Shown piece after piece: positions 7,975 through 16,193 of a DNA stretch of 64,000 nucleotides. The DNA lies in assembly GCF_900101505.1 (NCBI RefSeq), contig NZ_FMZI01000005.1, forward strand, positions 248,001 through 312,000, in the 5' to 3' direction. The notes under the pieces are model-generated. The model did no database searches, was not told where the DNA came from, and was given only the letters and a program-made list of their open reading frames with translations. Source of the DNA: Antarctobacter albus (GTDB lineage Bacteria; Pseudomonadota; Alphaproteobacteria; Rhodobacterales; Rhodobacteraceae). Every line of letters begins with the position of its first letter. Position 1 is the first letter of the stretch. The translations under genes and the position numbers were made by a program.

Positions 7975-9363
7975 ATGCGTTACATCTCCACCCGCGGACA
8001 GGCGCCTGCGCTGACATTCGAAGAGGCGATGCTGTCCGGTCTCGCGCGTGACGGCGGCCTCTATGTCCCTGAAACCATCCCTCAGATGAGCGCGGACGAC
8101 ATCCGCGCCCTGCACGGCCTCAGCTACGAGGAAACGGCGTTCCGCGTGATGCGCCCCTTCGTCGGCGACGGCTTTACCGACGAAGTGTTCGCTGACCTGA
8201 TCGCCAAGGCCTATGCCGGGTTCGGCCACGGCGCGCGGGCGCCGCTGGTGCAACTGGCACCGGGCCATTTCCTGCTCGAGCTGTTCCACGGCCCCACGCT
8301 GGCCTTCAAGGACTTTGCCATGCAGCTCATTGGTCAGCTCTTCCAGGAGGCCTTGGAGCGCCGGGGCGAGCGTGTGACCATCGTCGGCGCGACCTCGGGC
8401 GATACCGGATCGGCGGCCATCGAGGCCTTCAAGGGGCTGGACAACGTCGACGTCTTCATCCTGTTTCCGCATGGCCGGGTCAGCGAGGTGCAGCGCCGCC
8501 AGATGACCACCCCGGCCGAAGCCAACGTGCACGCCTTGGCACTGGACGGCCACTTTGACGACTGCCAGGCGCGGCTCAAGGACATGTTCAACCACTTCGA
8601 GTTCCGCGATGGCGTACGGCTGGCCGGTGTGAACTCGATCAACTGGGCGCGCGTGCTGGCGCAAGTCGTCTACTATTTCTCCGCCGCCGTCAGCCTGGGT
8701 GCGCCGGATCGCAAGGTCAGCTTTACCGTGCCCACCGGCAACTTCGGCGATATCTTTGCCGGCTACATCGCCAAGAAGATGGGCCTGCCCATAGACCGGC
8801 TGGTAGTCGCCACCAACCAGAACGACATCCTGCACCGCTGCCTGTCCTCGGGCGACTACCAGACCTCCGAGGTGCATCCCTCGATCAGCCCGTCGATGGA
8901 CATCCAGGTCAGCAGCAACTTCGAACGCGCGCTCTTTGATGCCTATGGCCGCGACGGGGCCGCCGTGGCGCAACTGATGGACGAGCTGAAAGCCGGTGGT
9001 TTCAAGGTCAGCCAGGGCGCACTGGAGGCCCTGCGCGAGCATTTCGATTCGGGCCGCGTGTCCGAAGAAGACACGCTGGAAACGATCCGCACCGCCCATG
9101 CCACGATGGGAGAGCTGCTTTGCCCGCATTCCGCCGTGGGTGTCCGCGTGGCTGAGGCACAGCGCGACCCGGCAACGCCGATGATCACGCTGGCCACCGC
9201 GCATCCGGCCAAGTTCCCCGATGCCGTGGAAAAGGCCAGCGGCATTCGCCCCCCTCTTCCAAATCGCATGGTCGATCTGTATGAGCGTCCGGAACGTGTG
9301 ACGCGGGTGCAGAACGACCTCGCCGCCCTCGAATCCCTCATCCAGGAGCGTATTGCCAAGTGA
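7975..9363 (+). CDS. thrC: threonine synthase
   Basis: PLP enzyme converting O-phospho-L-homoserine to L-threonine. The 462-residue size fits the long bacterial/yeast type. It begins MRYISTRGQAPALTFEEAML; the PLP lysine is K112 in HGPTLAFKDFAMQ, and the phosphate loop is in GATSGDTGSAAIEAFKG. It is one base after surf1 and overlaps the next gene by 4 bp (GTGA), indicating one transcription unit with the M16 peptidase and the acetyltransferase. Confidence 0.98.
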   Translation: MRYISTRGQAPALTFEEAMLSGLARDGGLYVPETIPQMSADDIRALHGLSYEETAFRVMRPFVGDGFTDEVFADLIAKAYAGFGHGARAPLVQLAPGHFLLELFHGPTLAFKDFAMQLIGQLFQEALERRGERVTIVGATSGDTGSAAIEAFKGLDNVDVFILFPHGRVSEVQRRQMTTPAEANVHALALDGHFDDCQARLKDMFNHFEFRDGVRLAGVNSINWARVLAQVVYYFSAAVSLGAPDRKVSFTVPTGNFGDIFAGYIAKKMGLPIDRLVVATNQNDILHRCLSSGDYQTSEVHPSISPSMDIQVSSNFERALFDAYGRDGAAVAQLMDELKAGGFKVSQGALEALREHFDSGRVSEEDTLETIRTAHATMGELLCPHSAVGVRVAEAQRDPATPMITLATAHPAKFPDAVEKASGIRPPLPNRMVDLYERPERVTRVQNDLAALESLIQERIAK

Positions 9364-10622
9364 GTGTTCAGATCGCCACCCTTTCCAACGGACTGCGCGT
9401 CGTGACCGAAAACATGCCCGGCCTGCAAAGTGCCGCGGTCGGGCTATGGGTCACGGCCGGTGGGCGGCACGAACGCGAAGAACAGAACGGCATCGCGCAT
9501 TTCCTGGAACACATGGCCTTCAAGGGCACCAAGACCCGCAGCGCCCTGCAGATCGCTGAGGCGATCGAGGACGTGGGCGGCTATATCAACGCCTATACCT
9601 CGCGCGAGGTCACGGCCTACTACGCCCGCGTTCTGGAACCGGACGTGGCGCTGGCCGTGGACGTGATCGCCGACATCCTGCGGGACCCGGTGTTCGACCC
9701 CAGGGAAATCGAGGTCGAACGCCATGTCATCCTGCAGGAAATCGGCCAGGCGCATGACACGCCCGACGACGTGATCTTTGACTGGTTGCAGGAACAGGCC
9801 TATCCCGATCAGCCCATCGGCCGCACCATCCTCGGCGAGGCCGCGCGCGTGCAGGGGTTCGATCGTGGCGACCTGGCAGGCTTCGTGAACGAACATTACG
9901 GGCCGGACCAGATGATCCTGTCGGCCGCGGGCGCGGTGGATCATGACTCGCTGGTCAAACAGGCCGAGGCACTTTTTGGCGACATGGTTCCACGCAGCGC
10001 CCTGTCTGCCGATCCTGCCCGGTTCCACGGCGGCGAAACGCGGCGGACCAAGGATCTTGAACAGGCGCACCTGGCTCTGGCCTTCGAGGCACCGGGGTAT
10101 CGCGATCCGGCATTCTACACCGCCCAGATCTACTCCGTGGCCCTGGGCGGCGGCATGTCATCGCGGCTGTTCCAGGAAATCCGCGAGAAACGCGGCCTCT
10201 GCTACACCATTTTTGCCCAGAACGGCGCCTACGCCGACACGGGCATGACGACGATCTACGCCGGCACCTCCGGCGCCGAGATGCCGGAATTGATCACGCT
10301 GACCGTGGACGAGATGAAACGCAGCGCCGAGGACATGAGCCCCGCCGAGATCGAGCGTGCCCGCGCCCAGATGAAGGCCGGCCTGCTGATGGGCCTCGAA
10401 AGCCCCTCGTCCCGCGCCGAACGCAGCGCGCGCATGGTCCAGATCTGGGGAGAAGTGCCCGACATCGAGCGCACAGTCGCCAAGATCGACGCGGTCACGC
10501 GCGAGGACGTGTTGCGCTTTGCCGAGGCGCAGGCCGCAGAGGCCGCCGCCGCGATGGCGCTTTACGGTCCCGTCGCAGAGGCCCCCACGCTCTCCGAGCT
10601 GCAGGCACGCCGGGCGGCATGA
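9360..10622 (+). CDS. M16 family zinc peptidase (mitochondrial-processing-peptidase-like)
   Basis: A 420-residue M16 peptidase. The inverted zinc motif HFLEH is at residues 47-51 and the distal ligand E127 is at the expected spacing (ERHVILQEIG). The R/Y substrate-binding region is seen in GLCYTIFAQNGAYADTG, typical of the active beta subunit. The GTG start overlaps the thrC stop. The thrC-M16-GNAT order is common in roseobacters. The physiological substrate is unknown. Confidence 0.93.
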   Translation: MSVQIATLSNGLRVVTENMPGLQSAAVGLWVTAGGRHEREEQNGIAHFLEHMAFKGTKTRSALQIAEAIEDVGGYINAYTSREVTAYYARVLEPDVALAVDVIADILRDPVFDPREIEVERHVILQEIGQAHDTPDDVIFDWLQEQAYPDQPIGRTILGEAARVQGFDRGDLAGFVNEHYGPDQMILSAAGAVDHDSLVKQAEALFGDMVPRSALSADPARFHGGETRRTKDLEQAHLALAFEAPGYRDPAFYTAQIYSVALGGGMSSRLFQEIREKRGLCYTIFAQNGAYADTGMTTIYAGTSGAEMPELITLTVDEMKRSAEDMSPAEIERARAQMKAGLLMGLESPSSRAERSARMVQIWGEVPDIERTVAKIDAVTREDVLRFAEAQAAEAAAAMALYGPVAEAPTLSELQARRAA

Positions 10623-11206
10623 TGCTAGCGTTCCGGCGCAAGGTACAGCTCGAGACAGAGCGCCTGACGCTGCGCCCGCCCGTGCATTCCGATTTCACGC
10701 CCTGGTCGAACCTGCGCCGCGAAAGCCGCGAGTTCCTGACCCCCTGGGAGCCATCCTGGTCCACCGACCACCTGACGCGAAAGGCCTTTACCAACCGTGT
10801 CTACTGGGCCTCACGCTCGATCGGGACCGGCTCGGCCCTGCCGCTGTTCCTGATCCGCCGCGAGGACCAGGCGCTGCTGGGCGCGATCACGCTGGACAAC
10901 ATCCGGCGCGGCCCGGCACAGGCAGGCACGCTGGGCTACTGGATCGGCGAACGCTACACCCGGCGCGGCTACATGTCCGAGGCCATCGCCATGATGGTTC
11001 ACCAGGCCTTCGAGAAGATGGGGTTGAGCCGGATGGAGGCCGCCTGCCTGCCGGAAAACGTCGCCTCGCGCGGGTTGCTGGAACAGTCGGGCTTCAAATA
11101 CGAGGGCGTGGCGCAAAGCTACCTACAGATCAATGGCCGTTGGCGGACCCACGTGCTCTATGCCTCGTTGCGGTCGGACAGGCGTGGCCGGACCGAGGTC
11201 GGCTAG
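10619..11206 (+). CDS. GNAT acetyltransferase, RimJ/RimL type
   Basis: A 195-residue GNAT protein (motif LGYWIGERYTRRGYMSEAI, with the acetyl-CoA loop R-R-G-Y-M-S-E-A, and ENVASRGLLEQSGFKYEG near the C-terminus). The opening LETERLTLRPPVHSDFTPW is typical of RimJ-like N-terminal protein acetyltransferases. The ATG overlaps the M16 peptidase stop (ATGA), so it is co-translated. Whether the target is ribosomal protein S5 or another substrate cannot be told from sequence. Confidence 0.9.
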   Translation: MMLAFRRKVQLETERLTLRPPVHSDFTPWSNLRRESREFLTPWEPSWSTDHLTRKAFTNRVYWASRSIGTGSALPLFLIRREDQALLGAITLDNIRRGPAQAGTLGYWIGERYTRRGYMSEAIAMMVHQAFEKMGLSRMEAACLPENVASRGLLEQSGFKYEGVAQSYLQINGRWRTHVLYASLRSDRRGRTEVG

Positions 11207-11341
11207 ACGCCTCTGGGCCTCATCCTGATGCACAGAAAAGCATCCCCATACACTGACCGGCCGTTCCCGGCGAAATTGTGAATTTGGCCGGGGGCGCAGC
11301 CGCGCTACCCTTTCCCGGACGTCACCCGACAGGAGCGCCCG

Positions 11342-12169
11342 ATGATCCGCCTTGCCGCCGCCCTTCTTTTCCTGACCGCCACGCTGGTACAGGCCCAGGA
11401 ACAGCGCCGACCTTCGCACTGCATCGCCATAGCGGATGCGGCCCCGGGGATCGAATACCTGCACAAGGCCAGCTGGACCGCGCCGATCCCCGAATACACG
11501 GTTCGCATCCACTACATCGCCCATGCCTCCTTCCTGATCCAGACGCGCGGCGGGCTCGAGGCCGTGACCGATTACAACGGAAATATCGGCACCACGCGGA
11601 TGATCCCCGACATCGTCACCATGAACCACGCCCACACAACGCATTGGACCCATGCCGTCGATCCCGCCATCCCTCACGTCCTGCGCGGATGGGGAGAGGT
11701 CTTTGGCGAAGGCGTCGATCATTACCTGGACCTTGGTGAAATGCTGATCCGCAATGTCTCGACCGACATCCGCTCTGCCTATGGCGGGGACGAGCCGAAC
11801 GGCAATTCCATCTTCATCTTCGAGGTCGAGGGCCTCTGCATCGCCCATCTTGGCCACTTGCACCACGAACCGACCGGCCGGCAATACGCCGCGCTTGGGC
11901 GGGCGGATGTGCTGATGGTGCCGGTGGACGGCGGCATGACGATGCCGCTGTCGACAGTCAAACGGATCGTCGACCGGCTGAAAAGCTCGGTCGTGATCCC
12001 GATGCACTGGTTCTCCGGCTACGCCCTGGAACGGTTCCTGGCCGACGTCAGCGACACCTTCCAGATCGACCGGCGCAGCGATGCGACGCTCGAGATCTCA
12101 TTGCGCGACCTGCCGCGCCGACCCACCGTCATCGTGCTGCAGCCTCGCTACCTGACCGACCCGGACTGA
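11342..12169 (+). CDS. secreted MBL-fold metallohydrolase
   Basis: A 275-residue protein with a signal peptide (MIRLAAALLFLTATLVQAQ). Beta-lactamase-fold features include YIAHASFLIQTRGG at the N-terminus, NHAHTTHWTH in the metal-binding region, HLGHLHHEP in the centre and the final PMHWFSGYAL. The HxHxDH motif is incomplete (H-A-H-T-T-H), as in UlaG/YtnP-like relatives, so a hydrolase role is probable but the substrate is unknown. It follows the GNAT gene after a 135-bp gap. Confidence 0.85.
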   Translation: MIRLAAALLFLTATLVQAQEQRRPSHCIAIADAAPGIEYLHKASWTAPIPEYTVRIHYIAHASFLIQTRGGLEAVTDYNGNIGTTRMIPDIVTMNHAHTTHWTHAVDPAIPHVLRGWGEVFGEGVDHYLDLGEMLIRNVSTDIRSAYGGDEPNGNSIFIFEVEGLCIAHLGHLHHEPTGRQYAALGRADVLMVPVDGGMTMPLSTVKRIVDRLKSSVVIPMHWFSGYALERFLADVSDTFQIDRRSDATLEISLRDLPRRPTVIVLQPRYLTDPD

Positions 12170-12270
12170 CCCGGCCTTCCTTGGGCCGCAAACACCTCGG
12201 GGAGCGCGAGGGGCTGGCCCCCCGCTGACCCGCGTGCCACAAGTGCGGGCATCCGAAGAAAGAGGATGCC

Positions 12271-13686
12271 ATGCCGCTTGCCCCCGCCGATCACGCCTTT
12301 GTCCAGCGCCTCTCGGCGCTGCTACCCGATGACACCCTGCGTCCCGCAGAGGCCCGCCACCGCGAGGAACCGCGTGGACGCTGGACCAGCACGGCGGAAT
12401 GGATCGCCCTGCCCCGGTCCACGGAAGAGGTTTCCACGATCGTGCGGACCTGTGCCGAAACAGGCGTCGGCATCATCCCCCTTGGCGGCGGAACCGGCCT
12501 TGTCGGCGGCCAGCTGAAACCGGACGGCCCTGCGCCTCTGATCGTCTCGCTGGAACGCATGTCGGCCATCCGTTCGGTCCACCCGGAGGAAAATGCGGTC
12601 GTGGTCCAAGCCGGCGCAATCCTGGCCGATGTCCAGAGCGCCGCTGCCGACGTGGACCGTTTGTTCCCATTGTCGCTGGCTTCCGAAGGGTCTGCCCGGA
12701 TCGGCGGCTTGCTGGGGACCAATGCGGGCGGCATCAACACGCTGCGCTACGGCAATGCCCGCGACCAGGTTCTGGGACTGGAGGCAGTCCTGCCCGACGG
12801 GTCGGTCTGGCACGGGCTGAAACGGCTGCGCAAGGACAACACCGGCTATGACCTGCGCCACCTGCTGATCGGGGCCGAAGGCACATTGGGCATCATCACG
12901 GCAGCCAGCCTGAAACTGGCGCCCCGGCCCGCGGCCACCGGCACGGCCCTGCTGACGGTCCCCTCGCCCGAGGCAGCGCTGACCCTCCTGGCACTTGCGC
13001 GCGGCCAGCTGGGCGAGACGATCAGCGCCTTCGAGCTGATGCACCGCACCGGGTTCGACTTCCTGGCAGAGAAATTGCCCGACCTGCGCCAACCCTGGGA
13101 AACGCCGCCAGAGTGGAGCGTGCTGATGGACATCGGCCTGGGGCGTGGCGCCGATCCTGCCGAGGCGCTGGAAACCCTCTTTGCCGCAGCGCATGAGGCC
13201 GACCTGGTCACGGACGGCATCGTGGCACAGTCGCTGGCCCAGTCCGAGGCGCTCTGGACCCTGCGAGAGCACATGTCCGAGGCAAACCGCCTTGTGGGGG
13301 CCGTCTCCAGCCACGACATTTCCGTCCCGCTTGGCGCCATCCCCGAGTTCATCTCGCGGGCCGGTCCGGCGCTGGCCCGGCTGGGGGACTGGCGCATCAA
13401 CTGTTTCGGCCACGCAGGCGATGGCAACCTGCACTACAATGTGTTCCCGGTCCCGGGCCGGACCAAGGCCGACCATGTCGATCAGCGCGACGCGATCAAG
13501 ACCTGCGTGCACGACCTTGTGCATGAACTGGGCGGTTCCGTCAGTGCAGAGCACGGCATCGGGCGGCTGAAGGTCGACGACCTCGAACGCTATGGCGACC
13601 CGGCCAAGCTCGCCGCGATGCGGGCGATCAAATCGGCACTGGACCCGAAGGGCATCATGAACCCGGGCGCGGTCCTGCGGGGCTGA
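12271..13686 (+). CDS. FAD-binding oxidoreductase, GlcD / D-2-hydroxyacid dehydrogenase type
   Basis: A 471-residue flavoprotein of the VAO/PCMH fold. The FAD-binding PLGGGTGLVGGQ loop is at about residues 70-81, and the C-terminal domain has HAGDGNLHYNVFPVPG (substrate and metal site) and AEHGIGRLK, as in D-lactate dehydrogenase, GlcD and D-2-hydroxyglutarate dehydrogenase. Oxidation of a D-2-hydroxyacid with electron transfer to quinone or cytochrome is the family reaction. No glcE/glcF partners are adjacent, which favours the stand-alone D-lactate or D-2-hydroxyglutarate subgroup. Confidence 0.92.
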   Translation: MPLAPADHAFVQRLSALLPDDTLRPAEARHREEPRGRWTSTAEWIALPRSTEEVSTIVRTCAETGVGIIPLGGGTGLVGGQLKPDGPAPLIVSLERMSAIRSVHPEENAVVVQAGAILADVQSAAADVDRLFPLSLASEGSARIGGLLGTNAGGINTLRYGNARDQVLGLEAVLPDGSVWHGLKRLRKDNTGYDLRHLLIGAEGTLGIITAASLKLAPRPAATGTALLTVPSPEAALTLLALARGQLGETISAFELMHRTGFDFLAEKLPDLRQPWETPPEWSVLMDIGLGRGADPAEALETLFAAAHEADLVTDGIVAQSLAQSEALWTLREHMSEANRLVGAVSSHDISVPLGAIPEFISRAGPALARLGDWRINCFGHAGDGNLHYNVFPVPGRTKADHVDQRDAIKTCVHDLVHELGGSVSAEHGIGRLKVDDLERYGDPAKLAAMRAIKSALDPKGIMNPGAVLRG

Positions 13687-13726
13687 TCCCGGCGGGGTCC
13701 CGGTGCAGGCCCGGGACAGGGCCGCC

Positions 13727-14596
13727 TTACTGCGACATCACCCGGAACACGCAGCCGTCAGAGATCAATTCGGGCGGCGTCATGCACAGCCCCTTGGCGA
13801 CCTGAAAGGCGGCCAGCACCTTGGGGACGTAATCCCGCGTCTCGGCGTAAGGCGGCACGCCCCCGTGCTGACCGATGGAGTTCTCGCCTGCGTTGTAGCC
13901 GGCGAGCACGAGGATCGGATCACCCTCGAATTTCTCCATCAGGAAGTCCAGAAAGGCGACCCCGCCCCGGATGTTCTGAACCGGGTCGAAGGAATCCTTG
14001 ACCCCGAAGCGCTCGGCGGTGGCCGGCATCAGTTGCATCAGCCCTTGTGCGCCCGCCTTGCTTTGCGCCCTGGGCGCGCCGGCGGATTCCACGGCGATCA
14101 CCGCCAGGGCAAAGGCCGGCGAAACGCGGGTGCCCACTGTCTCTCGCAGAAGGTCGACGCCGTGGACCTGCGCGATGTCCTGCAGCGCCTGCAGGCGCGG
14201 GCCGCCGACGCTCTGCCCCTCGGGGCCCTTGGTCAGCGTGGCCAGCGCGGGGGCCAATCGTCCCGGCCCGGTGGCCGTAGCCTCGGGCGACACGGCGGTC
14301 CAGAACCAGGAGTAGCTGCCCAGCGGGACTGAAGGCACAGCAGCCAAGGCGGCGGTTGCCTGCGGTGCCGCGGTCGGCGCCTTTGCGGGAGCAGAGGGCA
14401 GCGGCGGCGCCACAGCCGGGTTGGCACGCGGCGCGATCTGGACGGTGATGCGTTTCTTGACCCCGGCCTTGGGGGGCGTCACCCGCTTGAAAGTGAAATC
14501 CTGAGCCGGTGCCCCGGCCCCATCCTGTGCCTGGGCGCCCTGCGCACAGGCCAAACTGGCCGCAATTGCGGCGCAAATCAGCATTCTGACGACCAT
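13727..14596 (-). CDS. lytic transglycosylase with SLT domain
   Basis: A 289-residue exported murein hydrolase. It has a signal peptide (ending about AQGAQA), a low-complexity Ala/Pro region to about residue 90, and a C-terminal SLT goose-lysozyme-like domain: VIAVESAGAPRAQSK with the catalytic Glu, then AGAQGLMQLMPATAERFGV and NIRGGVAFLDFLMEKF, then LAGYNAGENSI. It faces the Tad locus across a 359-bp gap; a role in opening peptidoglycan for the pilus is possible but inferred from position only. Confidence 0.93.
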   Translation of the reverse strand: MVVRMLICAAIAASLACAQGAQAQDGAGAPAQDFTFKRVTPPKAGVKKRITVQIAPRANPAVAPPLPSAPAKAPTAAPQATAALAAVPSVPLGSYSWFWTAVSPEATATGPGRLAPALATLTKGPEGQSVGGPRLQALQDIAQVHGVDLLRETVGTRVSPAFALAVIAVESAGAPRAQSKAGAQGLMQLMPATAERFGVKDSFDPVQNIRGGVAFLDFLMEKFEGDPILVLAGYNAGENSIGQHGGVPPYAETRDYVPKVLAAFQVAKGLCMTPPELISDGCVFRVMSQ

Positions 14597-14955
14597 GGGC
14601 CTGCTCGATCCCCGTTTTTCGGTCTGACTTTTCCACAGTCTCGCACAATCCGCGGAATTTATCCATCAGTGTTGCGAAAGGCCGAACCGGCGCCTTCGAA
14701 AGCGGGCATTCCGGGGCCGAAATTAACGGTCCGGACATCCAGAAAACAGAATTTTTCGCAACCAGTACAGGCACCTATATGGATTCTCTCAAAAATCCGA
14801 CCCGGCTGCAAAATCAATCCATTCGAGCCACACTCTCGCCCCAAACCAACTGCTTAATAAGTTCATACCGACGAGGGACAGGGCAAGGTGAGAGAGGCCC
14901 GCAACGCCCAAGACGGTCGCTGAAAGCAAAGCAAGATATCTACGGAGAGAGACCA
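14597..14955. promoter_or_regulatory. 359-bp divergent intergenic region before the flp cluster
   Basis: No gene is visible. The stretch from about 14720 to 14870 is markedly AT-richer than its surroundings (runs such as CAGAATTTTTCGC and CTTAATAAGTTC), as expected for the strong promoter of an abundant pilin. A ribosome site (GGAGAGA) precedes flp1. An exact -35/-10 pair cannot be fixed by eye. It must also contain the promoter of the lytic transglycosylase on the opposite strand. Confidence 0.55.
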
Positions 14956-15135
14956 ATGATCAACTTCATCAAGAACTTCCGCAAAGACGAAAACGGCGCC
15001 GTGACTGTCGACTGGGTTGTCCTGACCGCAGCCGTCGTGGGCCTGGCCGTCGCCGCCTACACCACCATCGAGACCAACTCGCAGACGCTGATCGACAACG
15101 CCGCCGCACGCGTCGCTCTCGAAAACGACTTCTAA
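14956..15135 (+). CDS. flp: Flp family type IVb pilin, copy 1
   Basis: A 59-residue prepilin: basic leader MINFIKNFRKDENG, then AVTVDWVVLTAAVVGLAVAAY. CpaA should cleave after the Gly, leaving the mature E-5-like position replaced by D in VDW. The hydrophobic helix is followed by a short hydrophilic tail ending ALENDF. It differs from copies 2 and 3 only at R9 (His in the others) and in its leader, which has its own ribosome site. It is the first gene of the pilin cluster. Confidence 0.93.
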   Translation: MINFIKNFRKDENGAVTVDWVVLTAAVVGLAVAAYTTIETNSQTLIDNAAARVALENDF

Positions 15136-15244
15136 GTCGGGCGCGGCCTGAGCGCCGCGTATCCCTCATGGCCCGGCCGCCTGGCGGCTGGCCCTCCCTA
15201 CCGCACATGACATGACCGACCGAGAGGTCGACCGGAGAAAACCA

Positions 15245-15424
15245 ATGATCAACTTCATCAAGAACTTCCACAAAGACGAAAACGGCGCCGTGACTGTCGA
15301 CTGGGTTGTCCTGACCGCAGCCGTCGTGGGCCTGGCCGTCGCCGCCTACACCACCATCGAGACCAACTCGCAGACGCTGATCGACAACGCCGCCGCACGC
15401 GTCGCTCTCGAAAACGACTTCTAA
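15245..15424 (+). CDS. flp: Flp family type IVb pilin, copy 2
   Basis: A 59-residue pilin, identical in protein to copy 3 and differing from copy 1 by H9 for R9. The upstream 40 bases, with GGAGAAAACC before the ATG, are the same as for copy 3. The spacer before it carries the GC-rich inverted repeats CGCGGC/GCCGCG and GCCGCC/GGCGGC that also follow it. This is the second unit of a 289-bp tandem duplication. Confidence 0.93.
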   Translation: MINFIKNFHKDENGAVTVDWVVLTAAVVGLAVAAYTTIETNSQTLIDNAAARVALENDF

Positions 15425-15533
15425 GTCGGGCGCGGCCTGAGCGCCGCGTATCCCCCAGGGCCCGGCCGCCTGGCGGCTGGCCCTCCCCACCGCACATGAC
15501 ATGACCGACCGAGAGGTCGACCGGAGAAAACCA

Positions 15534-15713
15534 ATGATCAACTTCATCAAGAACTTCCACAAAGACGAAAACGGCGCCGTGACTGTCGACTGGGTCGTCC
15601 TGACCGCAGCCGTCGTGGGCCTGGCCGTCGCCGCCTACACCACCATCGAGACCAACTCGCAGACGCTGATCGACAACGCCGCCGCACGCGTCGCTCTCGA
15701 AAACGACTTCTGA
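15534..15713 (+). CDS. flp: Flp family type IVb pilin, copy 3
   Basis: A 59-residue pilin identical in protein to copy 2; the visible coding differences are one silent change (GTT to GTC in the VVL stretch) and the stop codon (TGA instead of TAA). Downstream the similarity ends and a strong terminator follows at 15752, closing the three-pilin block. Confidence 0.93.
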   Translation: MINFIKNFHKDENGAVTVDWVVLTAAVVGLAVAAYTTIETNSQTLIDNAAARVALENDF

Positions 15714-15751
15714 GTTGCCTGATCGCCCGATGGCGATCACCTGAAGACCCA

Positions 15752-15782
15752 GGCGCGCGCCCGCCGCGGCGCGCGCCTTTTT
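15752..15782 (+). terminator. strong rho-independent terminator after flp3
   Basis: GGCGCGCGCC, loop CGCCGC, GGCGCGCGCC, then TTTTT. The 10-bp perfect GC stem is one of the strongest in the window and separates the three major pilins from flp4 and the assembly genes. Confidence 0.9.
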
Positions 15783-15826
15783 CACAACCGCATTTCTGCT
15801 TGTGCGGTCCAGCCCGGAGTAACACC

Positions 15827-16006
15827 ATGCGTGATCTGATGAGAGCCTTTGCGGCCGAGGAAGATGGTGCCGTGACCGTGGACTGGGTCATTCTGACCGC
15901 CGCAATCGTCGGTTTCTGCATCGCGGCCTATACCGCGGCGGAAAACTCGACGCTCGGCCTGCGCGACGGCCTTGCCGCCGAACTTGTCCGCCAGAACGAC
16001 TTCTGA
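15827..16006 (+). CDS. divergent Flp family type IVb pilin, copy 4
   Basis: Also 59 residues but diverged: MRDLMRAFAAEEDG, then AVTVDWVILTAAIVGFCIAAY, ending LVRQNDF. The prepilin cleavage site (Gly then AVTVDW) and the NDF tail are kept, while the leader is more acidic and a Cys sits in the helix. I chose the ATG at 15827 (CGGAG upstream) because it gives the same length as the other copies; a longer reading from 15800 lacks conservation. It probably acts as a minor pilin or specialised variant. Confidence 0.85.
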   Translation: MRDLMRAFAAEEDGAVTVDWVILTAAIVGFCIAAYTAAENSTLGLRDGLAAELVRQNDF

Positions 16007-16031
16007 CCCCCTGCTGCCACGACATTCGCAA

Positions 16032-16056
16032 GGGCGGCCCGTTGCGCGGGCCGCCC
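16032..16056 (+). other. 10-bp hairpin between flp4 and cpaB
   Basis: GGGCGGCCCG-TTGCG-CGGGCCGCCC is a perfect 10-bp stem 25 bases after flp4 without a T-tract. It is likely an mRNA 3'-stabilising structure or rho-type attenuator keeping pilin mRNA above cpaB mRNA. Confidence 0.6.
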
Positions 16057-16193
16057 GTCGCCGCGTTCTGCCACAGGAGAGCAGAGGCGTCGCCAAACCG
16101 CCCAGCGAGTGTCCCGTTCTTGCCGTATTCCCCCGCCAGGATGATCCGGGCCGGGAGACCGGCGAATCCAAGTTTGTCCAAGTGAGGTGACAT

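Larger units (their letters stand above)
14956..15713 (+). repeat. flp: tandem repeat of flp genes, period 289 bp, three units
   Basis: The three ATG codons are at 14956, 15245 and 15534, exactly 289 bp apart. Genes and spacers are nearly identical; the spacers 15136-15244 and 15425-15533 differ at a handful of bases (for example CCCTCATGG versus CCCCAGGG). This is a recent duplication or one kept uniform by gene conversion. Confidence 0.95.

Noticed and set aside
7942-9204. A 420-codon minus-strand frame opposite thrC
   Set aside because: Antisense shadow of threonine synthase.
15136-15533. Short direct repeats spaced at regular intervals, considered as a CRISPR-like array
   Set aside because: The period is 289 bp and each unit holds a pilin gene; this is a gene duplication.
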